A stretch of 64,000 nucleotides of DNA from Noviherbaspirillum pedocola (GTDB lineage: Bacteria; Pseudomonadota; Gammaproteobacteria; Burkholderiales; Burkholderiaceae_D): assembly GCF_016632335.1 (NCBI RefSeq), contig NZ_JAEPBG010000001.1, positions 1 through 64,000 on the forward strand, in the 5' to 3' direction. Positions 33,015-42,351 of the stretch are shown here, piece after piece (positions within the stretch are counted from its first letter, which is position 1; every line of letters begins with the position of its first letter). Below the pieces are notes generated by a model. It had not been told where the DNA came from. It did not search any database and was given only the letters and a program-made list of their open reading frames with translations. A program made the position numbers and the translations under genes.

Positions 33015-33446
33015 CACGAATCTCCATGTTCGTGCGCGGGCACTCGAGCGCTTATCTGACCGCGCGATGGAAAAATCACGTGGTGGTTACGGCAGGTATT
33101 GCAGATAACAGGAGGGGGAGTATTGATTGAGTCGCTCGAAACTCGGCCGGACCGGGGCGCTGCGGTTATTCTACTTAAATTCCGCGCGGCGCGGCAATGC
33201 ACTTTTCGGCAGTGATGTAGACCAAACTATCTTTCCCGTACACTTACGTGAGGTTGCACAACGCACTGGGCTCAACGTCGCGTTTCTTGCGGGAAGGCGC
33301 TCCGAGATTGGCAGCGTGCCATGTCTAGGGATTGACCCTGCTTCTGTTTCGTTGGGTGGTTGCGTCTTACGTTGCAATATAGCAATATATTCTTATATTT
33401 CCATCTGGTAACATTGTCTTTTTACTGCCAAAACCAGAGGAACTGT
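33015..33446. other. intergenic region, nothing recognised
   Basis: About 430 bases upstream of the H1-like gene. A plus-strand frame of 94 codons (33127-33411) has no ribosome binding site and no recognisable product. The last 90 bases are AT-rich with several TATA-like stretches, a likely promoter region for the following gene. Confidence 0.4.
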
Positions 33447-33950
33447 GTGATTAATAAAGATACCGCAGCAACACTTGTTGCTTATGCACGCGCTGTAGAG
33501 AAATATGGAAAAGCAAGCGACAAAGAAAGGCGTGATGCCGTTACAGAAGAGAATCGCCGACGCGCTTGGGTTCTACTCAAGGTATTGAAAGGCTACTGTG
33601 AGCACTTAGAACAGTCTGATTTCTACAGTCTTCTGTCTGAGATGTCCGCCAAAACGCCAAAAGACCGTGAACGCTGCGGGAGAATTGCGCAAAGAGAACA
33701 GTTCGAACTGGCCTTGACCATCGCAGAGTTTAATAAGCGCTATGGCGAATTCGAAAAGACGCCGGCACGTGCTGTTGCAAAGCAGCCTGAGGACGAGTCA
33801 TTACTCGACGCTCTAAGAAAACCGACGGCTAAGCAAGCCACCACCAAGAAGGCCGATGCTAAGAAACCAGTAGCCAAGAAGGCCACCTCCAAGAAAGTCG
33901 TAGCTAAGAAGGCCGTCGCAAAGAAGACGGCTTTTAAGAAAGCTGCCTGA
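33447..33950 (+). CDS. protein with lysine-rich histone H1-like tail
   Basis: 167 residues from the GTG at 33447, preceded by AGAGGA. The N-terminal two thirds is a charged helical domain (A-Y-A-R-A-V-E-K-Y-G-K-A-S-D-K-E-R-R, R-R-A-W-V-L-L-K-V-L-K-G-Y). The last 45 residues repeat K-K-x-x-A-K-K-P/A (for example A-K-K-P-V-A-K-K-A), as in bacterial H1-like proteins, and should bind DNA without sequence preference. A chromatin or element-maintenance role is inference. It ends at a terminator that lies inside the convergent integrase gene. Confidence 0.65.
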   Translation: MINKDTAATLVAYARAVEKYGKASDKERRDAVTEENRRRAWVLLKVLKGYCEHLEQSDFYSLLSEMSAKTPKDRERCGRIAQREQFELALTIAEFNKRYGEFEKTPARAVAKQPEDESLLDALRKPTAKQATTKKADAKKPVAKKATSKKVVAKKAVAKKTAFKKAA

Positions 33951-34019
33951 GCGGAGTTCCTCTGCCAGGCATCCTTGGCCAACCGCGCATCGACAAGTTG
34001 GCCAGGACATCACCGCCTT

Positions 34020-35381
34020 TTAGGCAGGCTGGGCAGCGAGCCCAGCCTGTTTTGCTTCTGCTTCAGCAACCAAGGCTTCCGCCCTTGCTTGGTCAGCGTA
34101 TTCGAGCTTTTTCTTCTCTTCGTAATCCAGCGTGGCCTCGGGCAGAAAGCCAGTCCCGGCGGTCTCCCTCTTCGTATACATCACGAACTGCCTAGCCGTA
34201 GCTTCGACCGCTTCTCTGAATGTGCGCTCTGATGTGCGGACATACAGCTCGGTAATCTCTGTCTCCCGGTTCTTCGGTGCTTGAGAGTGAGTCAGAAGGC
34301 GCTGCACTGTAAGCAAGTCTTTTGTAGCCGCATATGCGATGGAGCCGAAGGTTTTGCGGAGGTCGTGGTCCGACAGCTTGATGCCCGCGTGCTTCTCCAG
34401 CTTTTCATGCGTTCCGCGGACAGAGCACAGCGGGTATCCAGGATACTGCGGCGATTCAAGAATCCACTCTGCGCCAGGTTCACGAATCTCCAGCCGTGGC
34501 ACGATGACGCGCTCCCAGAGAAAATCGCAAATCGGGTAGTCGAACGCTATCTTTGACTTGTTCCCTATGTCGACGGCCTCAACATGGTACGTGTGCCTTC
34601 TCATGTCGAGCCTTGCCCAGGCCAGACTGCCGAGCAGGCTCGCTCGAAATCCGGTGAGCAGGCCAAAAAGGATGTAGTCACGTTGGGCTGGGCCGGCGCG
34701 CGTCATCAGGGCTTGGTAATAGTCCGGCATCAGTTCGAGCGACACATGCCTTTCTCGTTTCTTAGGCTTCTGGACAATCCTTTCTTTTTTCCTTGCCAAG
34801 CGTTCGAGGTCCTCACAGGGGTTAGTCTCAATGAGGTTTTCCTTGATGAAGTAGCTGTAGACGTTCCTGGCTAGACTGTGCGCTGCTAGCGCTGCAATTG
34901 GCCCATTCTTTTCTACAAGTTCGGCGTACAGGTCAAACCACTCCCAGTTCGTGATTTCCTCCATAGGGCGGTTGTGGAATTTTTCCACGTTTTTCCACCG
35001 GGAGTCATAGCCGACTACTGTTATCTTCGACCAGCCCACTTTGTTTTCAAGGATGAACCTCTGATATGCCTCATTCATCGTAAGCGACGGCGCGATGCCC
35101 TTCTTGATATCGCTGACCCTCTTCTTTTCGAAGGCTACCCGCTGGCGGGCGATGTCCGATGCCGCAGCGAAGTCGATTTCATCGTAGCGGCCGATGGTCG
35201 GGCGCTGGTCTTTGCCGTGCTCATCACGCCAGCGCGCCAGGTACTCTTTTTGAAACGACCCGTCTTTCTTACGGCCGCCGATGCGGATGCCGAAGCCCTC
35301 TTGGCTGGACGACCAATAATCCCCTTTGAACGCAGGAGGTATCATCTTGGCCACATCAGATTTTGTTTTGAAGTTTGCCAT
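34020..35381 (-). CDS. tyrosine recombinase (integrase) of the genomic island
   Basis: 453 residues. The N-terminal part (about 1-100) is an arm-binding-like region with a F-G-I-R-I-G-G-R-K segment; a core-binding SAM-like domain follows (residues 110-205); the catalytic domain carries the first Arg in L-T-G-F-R-A-S, H-D-L-R-K-T-F near 350 (H-x-x-R), T-H-S-Q near 377 and the nucleophile in I-T-E-L-Y-V-R-T near 392. It is complete, so the element may still be mobile. It is transcribed away from mutS and sits at the junction with the core genome, the usual place of an island integrase next to its attachment site. Confidence 0.88.
   Translation of the reverse strand: MANFKTKSDVAKMIPPAFKGDYWSSSQEGFGIRIGGRKKDGSFQKEYLARWRDEHGKDQRPTIGRYDEIDFAAASDIARQRVAFEKKRVSDIKKGIAPSLTMNEAYQRFILENKVGWSKITVVGYDSRWKNVEKFHNRPMEEITNWEWFDLYAELVEKNGPIAALAAHSLARNVYSYFIKENLIETNPCEDLERLARKKERIVQKPKKRERHVSLELMPDYYQALMTRAGPAQRDYILFGLLTGFRASLLGSLAWARLDMRRHTYHVEAVDIGNKSKIAFDYPICDFLWERVIVPRLEIREPGAEWILESPQYPGYPLCSVRGTHEKLEKHAGIKLSDHDLRKTFGSIAYAATKDLLTVQRLLTHSQAPKNRETEITELYVRTSERTFREAVEATARQFVMYTKRETAGTGFLPEATLDYEEKKKLEYADQARAEALVAEAEAKQAGLAAQPA
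34025..34053 (+). terminator. terminator for the H1-like gene
   Basis: CAGGCTGGGC, loop AGCGA, GCCCAGCCTG, then TTTT. A perfect 10-bp stem. It is encoded within the last codons of the convergent integrase gene. Confidence 0.75.
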
Positions 35382-35395
35382 GCCGGCCTCCCAAA

Positions 35396-35612
35396 TTTTT
35401 CCACGTCAGTTTAAACCTGTTTTAAATTTTTTCCACGACTTTTCCACTAAAATGCTGGTGCTGGGCGTCGCACCTGGAAAATTTCCACGAGGGAAAAATC
35501 CTTTGTTTAGTTCAGTTTTCTCGAATACCTCCTCTATAGGAAGAGAACTTTAATGAAATTGCACGACGCGGATTTTCCAGGGAAACAAACGATAAAAAAC
35601 GACGTGGAAAAA
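35396..35612. other. likely attachment-site region with TTTTCCAC repeats
   Basis: TTTTTCCACGTC at 35396-35407 recurs in inverse orientation as GACGTGGAAAAA at 35601-35612, inside the first codons of mutS. Between them are TTTTCCACGA (35429-35438), TTTTCCACT (35440-35448) and ATTTCCACGA (35481-35490); two more copies lie in the integrase gene near 34980-34998. Clustered short repeats on both sides of a crossover are typical of integrase arm and core sites. The exact crossover was not determined, and the left attachment site is outside the window. Confidence 0.5.
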
Positions 35613-38225
35613 CATACCCCTATGATGCAGCAGTATCTGCGTCTGAAAGCCGATCATCCGCAGACCCTGCTGTTCTACCGCATGGGCGATTTCTATGAGC
35701 TTTTCTATGAAGACGCGGAAAAGGCGCATCGGCTGCTGGGCATTACGCTGACGCAGCGTGGCAGCTCAAATGGCGCGCCGGTGAAAATGGCTGGCGTGCC
35801 CTTCCATTCCGTCGATCAGCATCTGGCGCGCCTGGTGCGCATGGGTGAATCGGTTGCGATTTGCGAACAAATTGGCGACCCGGCCAACAGCAAGGGGCCA
35901 GTTGAACGCAAGGTCGTACGCATCGTCACGCCCGGCACCCTGACCGAATCTGAACTGCTGCCGGACAAGGCCGAACGCCCGCTGCTCGCGCTGTGCCGGC
36001 AAACGCAGCGCAAGACCGTGGTCATCGGATTGGCGTGGCTGTCGATGGCAGCCGGCGCGCTGCGGGTCATGGAAATTTCGGGTGATGCGACAACCGTCGA
36101 TGCGCGCTTGCGGCAGGAACTGGATCGCATCGCGCCCGCTGAAATCCTGATCGGCGAGGATTGCGCGCAGGACGAGGGCTGGCCGCTGCGTGCCGCAACG
36201 CTGCCCGCCTGGCATTTCGATGGGCAGGCCGGATCCAAGGCGCTCCTGACCCAGCTATCCACCGCGACGCTCTCCGGTTATGGCGCCGAAGGCTTGTCCG
36301 CGGCATTGGGCGCTGCCGGAGCGCTGCTGCGTTATGCGCAATCCACGCAAAGCCAAAGCCTGCAGCATGTGCGCACGCTGACGGTGGAACGCGAGCAGGA
36401 ATACATCGGCCTGGATGCTTCCACCCGGCGCAACCTCGAACTGACTGAATCGCTGCGTAGCCAGGATGCCGGGCCGACGCTGTTTTCCCTGCTCGACCAT
36501 TGCCGCACCACGATGGGTTCGCGGCTGTTGCGGCACTGGCTGCATCATCCGCGCCGCGACCGGCGTGTGGCGATGTCCAGAAATGCGGCAATACAGCTGA
36601 TCATCGATGCAGAAAGTGCTGACACTCTCGGCCAGGTGCTTGCTGAAGTGCCGGATATCGAACGCATAACCACGCGCGTGGCGCTGCTGTCCGCGCGTCC
36701 GCGCGATCTGGCTGCGCTGCGTCGCGGACTGCAGCAATTACCGGCCCTGTGCGAGCAGATCAGCCGCAGTACCGGCAATGCCGAAGGCTCGATGCTGGTG
36801 CGCATACGCGCCGCGCTCGCCACGCCCGACGAATGTCTGGACCTGCTCGAACGCGCGATCCAGCCCGAGCCGGCCGCGCTGGTGCGCGAAGGCGGCGTGA
36901 TCGCCACGGGTTTCGATGCCGAACTGGATGAGCTGCGCGGTCTGTCCCAGAACGCCGGACAGTTTCTGCTCGATCTGGAGACCCGCGAACGCGCGCGTAC
37001 CGGCATTGCAAATTTGCGGGTCGAATACAACAAGGTGCACGGCTTTTATATCGAAGTCACCAATGGCCAGACCGACAAGGTACCGGACGACTATCGGCGC
37101 CGGCAAACGCTGAAGAACGCGGAACGCTACATCACGCCGGAATTGAAAGCCTTTGAAGACAAGGCGCTGTCCGCGCAGGAGCGCGCCCTGGCACGGGAGA
37201 AGAGCCTGTACGACGAGGTATTGCGCGCACTGGCGCCGCATATCGCCGTGCTGCAACGCATCGCGCATGCGATCGCTGCGGTCGATACGCTGACCGCGCT
37301 GGCGGTGCATGCGCAGCGTCATGGCTGGTGCGCGCCGCGCCTGGTGGAAGAATCGGTGCTCGACATCGAAGCCGGGCGCCATCCGGTGGTCGAAAACACG
37401 ATAGAGCGCTTCATTCCGAATGACTGCCGGCTCAATGATGAGCGTCGTCTGCTGCTGATCACCGGCCCGAACATGGGCGGCAAATCCACCTTCATGCGGC
37501 AGGTGGCGCTGATCACGCTGCTGGCGTATGTCGGCAGCTTTGTGCCGGCGACTTCGGCGACCATCGGACCGATCGATCGCATCTTCACCCGCATCGGCGC
37601 AGCGGACGATCTTGCCGGCGGCCGTTCGACCTTCATGGTCGAGATGACCGAATCGGCGGCGATCCTGAATGGCGCGACCGAGCAATCACTGGTGTTGATG
37701 GATGAAGTCGGCCGCGGCACTTCGACTTTCGATGGACTGGCGCTGGCCTGGGCAATTGCGCGTCACCTGGTGGACGCGACACGCAGTTTCACGCTGTTCG
37801 CTACCCACTACTTCGAATTGACGCAGCTGCCGGAAAACCATCCGACCGCAGTGAATGTGCATTTGTCGGCGGTCGAGCACAAGGACAACATCGTCTTCCT
37901 GCACGCAGTGCAGCCTGGTCCGGCGTCGCAGAGTTACGGCCTGCAGGTGGCGCAGCTGGCTGGCGTGCCGCAGACGGTGATACGCGCCGCGCGCAAGCAT
38001 CTCGCGGAACTGGAAGCGCATTCGCTGCAGGCTTCGCCGCAGTTCGATCTGTTTGCCGCACCGGCCGAGACCGAGACTGCCAGTGAGCCGGAAGCGGACA
38101 CCCAAGCACAGCTCGACCATCCCCTGACCGACGCACTGAACGATATCGACCCCGACACGCTGACGCCGCGGCAGGCGCTCGATGCGCTGTACCGGCTCAA
38201 GGCAATTCTGGCGCAGCACGCATGA
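35553..38225 (+). CDS. mutS: DNA mismatch repair protein MutS
   Basis: 890 residues. AGGAAG precedes the ATG. The family-typical sequence starts at [10 protein letters not shown] (residue 20 on); the mismatch-reading [11 protein letters not shown] follows. The ATPase domain has G-P-N-M-G-G-K-S-T near 638, D-E-V-G-R-G-T-S-T and T-H-Y-F-E. MutS binds mismatches as a dimer and recruits MutL. The first 19 residues and the upstream region belong to sequence brought or shared by the island, so its expression may depend on the element. The next gene overlaps its stop codon by 4 bases. Confidence 0.96.
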   Translation: MKLHDADFPGKQTIKNDVEKHTPMMQQYLRLKADHPQTLLFYRMGDFYELFYEDAEKAHRLLGITLTQRGSSNGAPVKMAGVPFHSVDQHLARLVRMGESVAICEQIGDPANSKGPVERKVVRIVTPGTLTESELLPDKAERPLLALCRQTQRKTVVIGLAWLSMAAGALRVMEISGDATTVDARLRQELDRIAPAEILIGEDCAQDEGWPLRAATLPAWHFDGQAGSKALLTQLSTATLSGYGAEGLSAALGAAGALLRYAQSTQSQSLQHVRTLTVEREQEYIGLDASTRRNLELTESLRSQDAGPTLFSLLDHCRTTMGSRLLRHWLHHPRRDRRVAMSRNAAIQLIIDAESADTLGQVLAEVPDIERITTRVALLSARPRDLAALRRGLQQLPALCEQISRSTGNAEGSMLVRIRAALATPDECLDLLERAIQPEPAALVREGGVIATGFDAELDELRGLSQNAGQFLLDLETRERARTGIANLRVEYNKVHGFYIEVTNGQTDKVPDDYRRRQTLKNAERYITPELKAFEDKALSAQERALAREKSLYDEVLRALAPHIAVLQRIAHAIAAVDTLTALAVHAQRHGWCAPRLVEESVLDIEAGRHPVVENTIERFIPNDCRLNDERRLLLITGPNMGGKSTFMRQVALITLLAYVGSFVPATSATIGPIDRIFTRIGAADDLAGGRSTFMVEMTESAAILNGATEQSLVLMDEVGRGTSTFDGLALAWAIARHLVDATRSFTLFATHYFELTQLPENHPTAVNVHLSAVEHKDNIVFLHAVQPGPASQSYGLQVAQLAGVPQTVIRAARKHLAELEAHSLQASPQFDLFAAPAETETASEPEADTQAQLDHPLTDALNDIDPDTLTPRQALDALYRLKAILAQHA

Positions 38226-39121
38226 GGCGCCCTGCGCGCATTCTGCTTCTGCTCCTGGCCGCAATGCAGGCCAGCGCCTGGGCTGGCGATACTGGTTTTG
38301 ACTTTGCGGTCATCGGCCATGCCTTCCGCAAACGTTCGGATGAAGCGGCATTGTCCCGGGCCATTGAAGAAACCGATGCGGACAATCTCGGCTTTGTTGT
38401 CGTCAATGGCATCAAGTCGCCATCCGAGGCTTGCAGCGATGACTTGTATGAGCGGCGGCGCCAATTGCTGGCAAAGGCCAAGAATGGCCTGGTGCTGTCC
38501 CTGTCCGCCAGCGACTGGGCCGAGTGCCGGCATCCGGACGGACGATCGGCCGCCATCGAACGTCTGGCCAGGTTTCGGGAATTGTTCTTCGAGGACGACG
38601 CCAGCCTGGGCAACACCCGCATCCCGCTGATGCGGGAATCGACGACATCGAAATTCCGCAGCTATGCGGAGAATGCGCGCTGGGAAATCGGCAGCATCGG
38701 GTTCGCCACCGTCAATCTGCCAGCCGACAACAATCACTATCTGTTCGCAGCCGGGCGCAACAGCGAGTTCGAGGATAGGCTGATCGCGAACCGCTACTGG
38801 CTGCATCGGGTGTTCTATGCCGCCGCGCGTCAGAAGATGGCCGGCATTGTGCTGTTCTGCGATGCCAATCCAATGGCGTCTCCGCAGAATGTGCGGCGCG
38901 ATGGCTACCTCGAAGTACGCCGCCAGATCCAGACACTGGCAGCGCATTATCCCGGGCGGGTGTTGCTGGTGCACGGCCGTATCGAGCCAGGCGCGGGTGC
39001 GATCGTCTGGTCAGGAAATCTCGGTACGCTGGGCGTGGGCGCGGGCTGGGTGAAGGTCATGGTCCAGCCAGCCGCTTCGGATTTGTTCCGCCTAACACGC
39101 GCCGAGCACGGCGCGCGTTAG
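38222..39121 (+). CDS. exported protein, possible metallophosphoesterase-like
   Basis: 299 residues, starting on the mutS stop codon (ATGA). A signal peptide ([15 protein letters not shown]) is followed by [10 protein letters not shown] and [12 protein letters not shown], which recall calcineurin-like phosphoesterases (D-x-H and G-D/N motifs), although the usual Asp/His ligands are not all present. H-G-R and N-N-H occur later. It is probably periplasmic. Its link with mutS is positional only. A hairpin overlaps its stop codon. Confidence 0.7.
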   Translation: MRRPARILLLLLAAMQASAWAGDTGFDFAVIGHAFRKRSDEAALSRAIEETDADNLGFVVVNGIKSPSEACSDDLYERRRQLLAKAKNGLVLSLSASDWAECRHPDGRSAAIERLARFRELFFEDDASLGNTRIPLMRESTTSKFRSYAENARWEIGSIGFATVNLPADNNHYLFAAGRNSEFEDRLIANRYWLHRVFYAAARQKMAGIVLFCDANPMASPQNVRRDGYLEVRRQIQTLAAHYPGRVLLVHGRIEPGAGAIVWSGNLGTLGVGAGWVKVMVQPAASDLFRLTRAEHGAR

Positions 39122-39122
39122 G
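39091..39122. terminator. hairpin overlapping the end of the exported-protein gene
   Basis: CCTAACACGCGCC and GGCGCGCGTTAGG pair at 12 of 13 positions around GAGCAC, followed by TTT. It lies between convergent genes and may terminate both. Confidence 0.6.
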
Positions 39123-39145
39123 TTTCGCCGCCTGAAATTGCCGGC

Positions 39146-39688
39146 TTACTGCAGCGGTACGGTGCGGAACTGATCGCCTTCGTCACCGAAGTCGTCATCG
39201 TCGCCATGATGATGGCCGTGCGCGCCATGTACGTGGCCATGCGCGACTTCCTCGGGCGTTGCCGCACGCACATCCACGAGGTCCAGATCAAAGCGCAGCG
39301 CCATGCCGGCCAGTGGGTGATTGCCATCCAGGACGACCTTGTCGTCAGCGATATCGGTGACGGTGAAAATCATCGCTTCCCCATCCGAGCCGTTGTCGGG
39401 CACGCCTTCGAATTGCATGCCGACCTGCGTATCGGCCGGGAAGCGATTGCGCGGCTCAACCTTGACCAGGTCGGCATCGTATTCGCCAAAGGCTTCCTCG
39501 GGCTCGACCTGGATGCGGGTTTTGTAACCCGGCTGCTGGCCGTCAAGGGCACGCTCGATGGCCGGAAGCGTGTTCTCGTAACCGCCATGCAGATACACCA
39601 TGGGTTCGCTGCTTTCCTCGATCAAGTTGCCCTGTGCATCCGAGAGCTTGTAGTTGACGGTAACAACAGTGTCTTTGGCGGTTTGCAT
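39146..39688 (-). CDS. slyD: SlyD-like FKBP-type peptidyl-prolyl isomerase
   Basis: 180 residues, no signal peptide. FKBP core V-T-V-N-Y-K-L and L-H-G-G-Y-E-N-T-L-P-A-I-E, an inserted-flap chaperone domain in the middle (F-G-E-Y-D-A-D-L-V-K-V-E-P), N-H-P-L-A-G near 130, and a His-rich metal-binding tail (H-G-H-V-H-G-A-H-G-H-H-H). SlyD folds proteins in the cytoplasm and binds nickel for hydrogenase maturation in some bacteria. Single gene, divergent from roxA. Confidence 0.92.
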   Translation of the reverse strand: MQTAKDTVVTVNYKLSDAQGNLIEESSEPMVYLHGGYENTLPAIERALDGQQPGYKTRIQVEPEEAFGEYDADLVKVEPRNRFPADTQVGMQFEGVPDNGSDGEAMIFTVTDIADDKVVLDGNHPLAGMALRFDLDLVDVRAATPEEVAHGHVHGAHGHHHGDDDDFGDEGDQFRTVPLQ

Positions 39689-39784
39689 GGCACTTCCTTT
39701 CAGTTGATGTGAGCGCGATTATACGCGGCGCATGTCCCCGACTTTCCGCCACCCTGCCCCATGGGTTTCCGCGATAATACCGGG

Positions 39785-40915
39785 ATGAAAAATTTGACAT
39801 GTCTGGGCGATATCACGCCCGAGCGCTTTTTGCGCGAATACTGGCACAAGAAACCCCTTTTGATTCGTCAGGCGATTCCAGGTTTCCGGGCTCTGCTGTC
39901 ACGTGATGAATTATTTGCATTGGCCGCGCGCGAGGATGTCGAGTCGCGGCTGATCACGCATTTCCGCAAGCAATGGAAAATGCATTCCGGCCCGCAATTG
40001 TCGTTGCCGACGCCGAACCAGAAGGAATGGACCCTGCTCGTGCAGGGCGTGAATCTGCATGACGATGCCGCCGACGCCTTGCTACGCCGCTTCCGCTTTC
40101 TCCCGGACGCGCGCCTGGATGATCTGATGATCAGCTATGCCAGCGAAGGCGGCGGTGTCGGGCCGCATTTCGACTCCTATGACGTCTTCCTGCTGCAGGC
40201 GCATGGACAGCGACGCTGGCGCATCGGCGCACAAAAAGACCTGAGCATCGTCGAAGGCATGCCGCTAAAGATTCTGCAGAATTTCACGCCCGAGGAGGAA
40301 TTCGTGCTGGAGCCAGGCGACATGCTGTACTTACCGCCGCATTATGCGCACGAGGGCACGGCCATCGGCGAGTGCATGACCTATTCCATAGGTTTTCGCG
40401 CGCCGTCCCATCAGGAAATCGCCGAGGCCTTCCTGCAATTCATGGCGGATAGCGTCGAACTGCCTGGCCGCTATGCCGATCCGGATCTGACACCGACGAA
40501 GCGTCCCGCCGAGATCGGCAAGCCGATGCTCTCTGCCCTGGCTGCCGAACTGGAAAAGATACGCTTCACCGAAGATGACATTGCGATCTTCCTCGGTGAA
40601 TACCTGTCGGAACCGAAACCGGGCGTGATGTTCGATGCGCCCGATGCGCCGATCACGGCTGGCCGTTTTCAGCAGCAGGCGACCCGGCGCGGCGTGAGGC
40701 TGTCGCGCAAGACGCAGATGCTGTACAGCGGCAAGCATCTGTTCATCAACGGCGCTTCCTTCATGATCCGATCTGCTGACCGCAAGGCACTGCTCGCTCT
40801 GGCAAACGAACGAAAGCTTTCCAGTGAAGAAATTGCCGCCAGTTCCGAGGACGTACGCGAGGCGCTCTATGCCTGGTATTGCGACGGTTGGGTGAACATC
40901 GATGTGCACTCGTAA
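39785..40915 (+). CDS. roxA: RoxA/YcfD-type ribosomal protein uL16 arginine hydroxylase
   Basis: 376 residues from the ATG at 39785 (the longer frame adds eight unlikely residues). It is a JmjC/cupin-like 2-oxoglutarate- and Fe(II)-dependent oxygenase: G-P-H-F-D-S-Y-D-V-F gives the H-x-D pair near residue 127 and P-H-Y-A-H-E-G the distal His near 190, with Q-R-R-W-R near 144. The E. coli homolog hydroxylates an arginine of ribosomal protein L16. The C-terminal winged-helix part is present. Single gene. Confidence 0.88.
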   Translation: MKNLTCLGDITPERFLREYWHKKPLLIRQAIPGFRALLSRDELFALAAREDVESRLITHFRKQWKMHSGPQLSLPTPNQKEWTLLVQGVNLHDDAADALLRRFRFLPDARLDDLMISYASEGGGVGPHFDSYDVFLLQAHGQRRWRIGAQKDLSIVEGMPLKILQNFTPEEEFVLEPGDMLYLPPHYAHEGTAIGECMTYSIGFRAPSHQEIAEAFLQFMADSVELPGRYADPDLTPTKRPAEIGKPMLSALAAELEKIRFTEDDIAIFLGEYLSEPKPGVMFDAPDAPITAGRFQQQATRRGVRLSRKTQMLYSGKHLFINGASFMIRSADRKALLALANERKLSSEEIAASSEDVREALYAWYCDGWVNIDVHS

Positions 40916-41130
40916 AATCCTGTTACACAAAAGTCAGCAAATGACTGCACGTTTGATTGCATTCATGCAATACCCTTGTCCCAATGCCAAATCGATTCCG
41001 ATATAATCGCGGGTTAGGACGCTTCTGCTTGGCGCACTGCATCATGCGCGCGACGGGCAAAGCACCTTGCAGAGCGATACCCCGGTAACCACACATCGCA
41101 TTACCATCAAAATCTACTAGAGGAAACCTC

Positions 41131-41457
41131 ATGAAAAAATCGTTGTTGATCGCGTCCCTGCTGGCCGCCGTTGCCCTGACCGCTTGCAGCAAGAAAGAAG
41201 AAGCTGCTCCTGCCGCTGCTCCGGCTGCGACCGCTCCGGAATCCGCCGCTCCGGCTGCAACCCCTGCCGCTCCGGCTGCCCCGGCTGCTGACGCCAGCAA
41301 GCCTGCCGATTCCGCAGCTCCGGCTGCTGCAGCTGCTGACGCCAACAAGGCTGCTGACTCCGCGAACCAAGCCGCTGCTGATGCCAACAAGGCTGCCGCT
41401 GACGCGAACAAGGCTGCTGATTCCGCTGCCCAGCCTGCTGCTCCGGCTTCGAAGTAA
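41131..41457 (+). CDS. Ala-rich small lipoprotein
   Basis: 108 residues, GAGGAA before the ATG. Lipoprotein signal L-L-A-A-V-A-L-T-A-C-S-K-K-E-E with the acylated Cys at 19. The mature chain is almost only Ala, Pro, Asp, Lys and Ser and contains repeats of A-D-A-N-K-A-A, which predict a helical rod, like E. coli Lpp-type or alanine-zipper proteins. Abundant expression is likely given the strong terminator. Function unknown, possibly structural in the envelope. Confidence 0.75.
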   Translation: MKKSLLIASLLAAVALTACSKKEEAAPAAAPAATAPESAAPAATPAAPAAPAADASKPADSAAPAAAAADANKAADSANQAAADANKAAADANKAADSAAQPAAPASK

Positions 41458-41473
41458 TCAGCAACACGTATTG

Positions 41474-41500
41474 AAACCGGCCGAAAGGCCGGTTTTTTTT
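41474..41500 (+). terminator. strong rho-independent terminator
   Basis: AAACCGGCC, loop GAAA, GGCCGGTTT running into a run of eight T. It lies 16 bases after the Ala-rich lipoprotein gene. Confidence 0.93.
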
Positions 41501-41558
41501 CGCCTGCAATCCGGCGACGGGGGCAATGAGAAACGAGGAATGACGCGCTTGGCGTTCT

Positions 41559-42338
41559 TCAGGCAGCCACGTCAACCCAGCCGAAGCCCTCTTCCTGGCA
41601 AGCGATCATGATTTCCGTGGATTCGCCAGTGAGCACCGATTCGAGCGCCTGACGCGCCAACTCCGGCGTATTGTTCTGCTGGCTCAAATGCGCACCGACC
41701 AGCCGGGACAAGCGTGAGCGATCCAGCGCCGACAAAATCTCGGCAGCGGTGTCATTGGACAGGTGACCGTAAGCGCCGCCGATACGCATCTTCAACGAAT
41801 ACGGATAAGAGGAATTCGCGAGCATCTCGCGATCGTGGTTGCACTCGAGCACCAGCGCATCGCACGCCGCCAGCGCACCGACGAGATGCGGCGTCGACTG
41901 CCCGGCATCGGTCAGCACGCCAAGGCGCAGCGCGCCATCGCTGGCGACATACTGCACCGGCTCGCGCGCATCATGCGGCACGGTGTAGGGAGCGAGTTCC
42001 AGGTCGCCAATCGCAAAGCGATCGCCGTCGCGGCAGAGGTGGATATCGACGTCGTGGCTGTCGCGGCTTACCGCGCGCAAGGTGCCATGGGTCAGCCATA
42101 CCGGCACACGATGACGGCGCGCGAACTTGAACACGCCGCCGACATGGTCCTTGTGCTCATGGGTGACGATGATGCCGGACAGCTCGGAAGGCGCGATGCC
42201 GAGCCGGCCCAGGCGGCGCTCGGTTTCGCGTATGCCGAATCCGCAATCCAGCATGACTGTGGTTCGGGTCGTACCCGAATGCGTGGAAATGAGCAGCGCA
42301 TTGCCTTCGCTACCGCTGCCCAGACTGGCGAACCTCAA
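41559..42338 (-). CDS. MBL-fold metallo-hydrolase (YycJ-like)
   Basis: 259 residues. Metal-binding T-H-E-H-K-D-H near 59-65, then D-A-G-Q-S-T-P-H, L-E-C-N-H-D and A-H-L-S-Q-Q-N-N, in the order of the YycJ/WalJ-type MBL family. These enzymes act on nucleic acids or phosphodiesters; the bacterial role is not settled. It follows bamC by 13 bases and is the last gene of a dapA-bamC-MBL operon. Confidence 0.85.
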   Translation of the reverse strand: MRFASLGSGSEGNALLISTHSGTTRTTVMLDCGFGIRETERRLGRLGIAPSELSGIIVTHEHKDHVGGVFKFARRHRVPVWLTHGTLRAVSRDSHDVDIHLCRDGDRFAIGDLELAPYTVPHDAREPVQYVASDGALRLGVLTDAGQSTPHLVGALAACDALVLECNHDREMLANSSYPYSLKMRIGGAYGHLSNDTAAEILSALDRSRLSRLVGAHLSQQNNTPELARQALESVLTGESTEIMIACQEEGFGWVDVAA

Positions 42339-42351
42339 CGCAGGACCGCTC

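Noticed and set aside
33127-33411. 94-codon plus-strand frame before the H1-like gene
   Set aside because: No start signal and no recognisable protein; more likely promoter or leader DNA.
33820-33947. CRISPR-like or tandem DNA repeat
   Set aside because: The repetition is codon-level (AAG AAG GCC type) and comes from the Lys/Ala-rich protein tail, with no spacers.
35382-35552. tRNA gene as island attachment site
   Set aside because: No cloverleaf-like sequence was found between the integrase and mutS; the attachment site appears to be the mutS 5' end instead.
36738-37685. 315-codon minus-strand frame inside mutS
   Set aside because: Shadow of the MutS ATPase region; the mutS reading is beyond doubt.
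41180-41455. tandem DNA repeat in the Ala-rich lipoprotein gene
   Set aside because: The periodicity follows from Ala/Pro/Lys codons of the protein and shows no exact DNA repeat unit.
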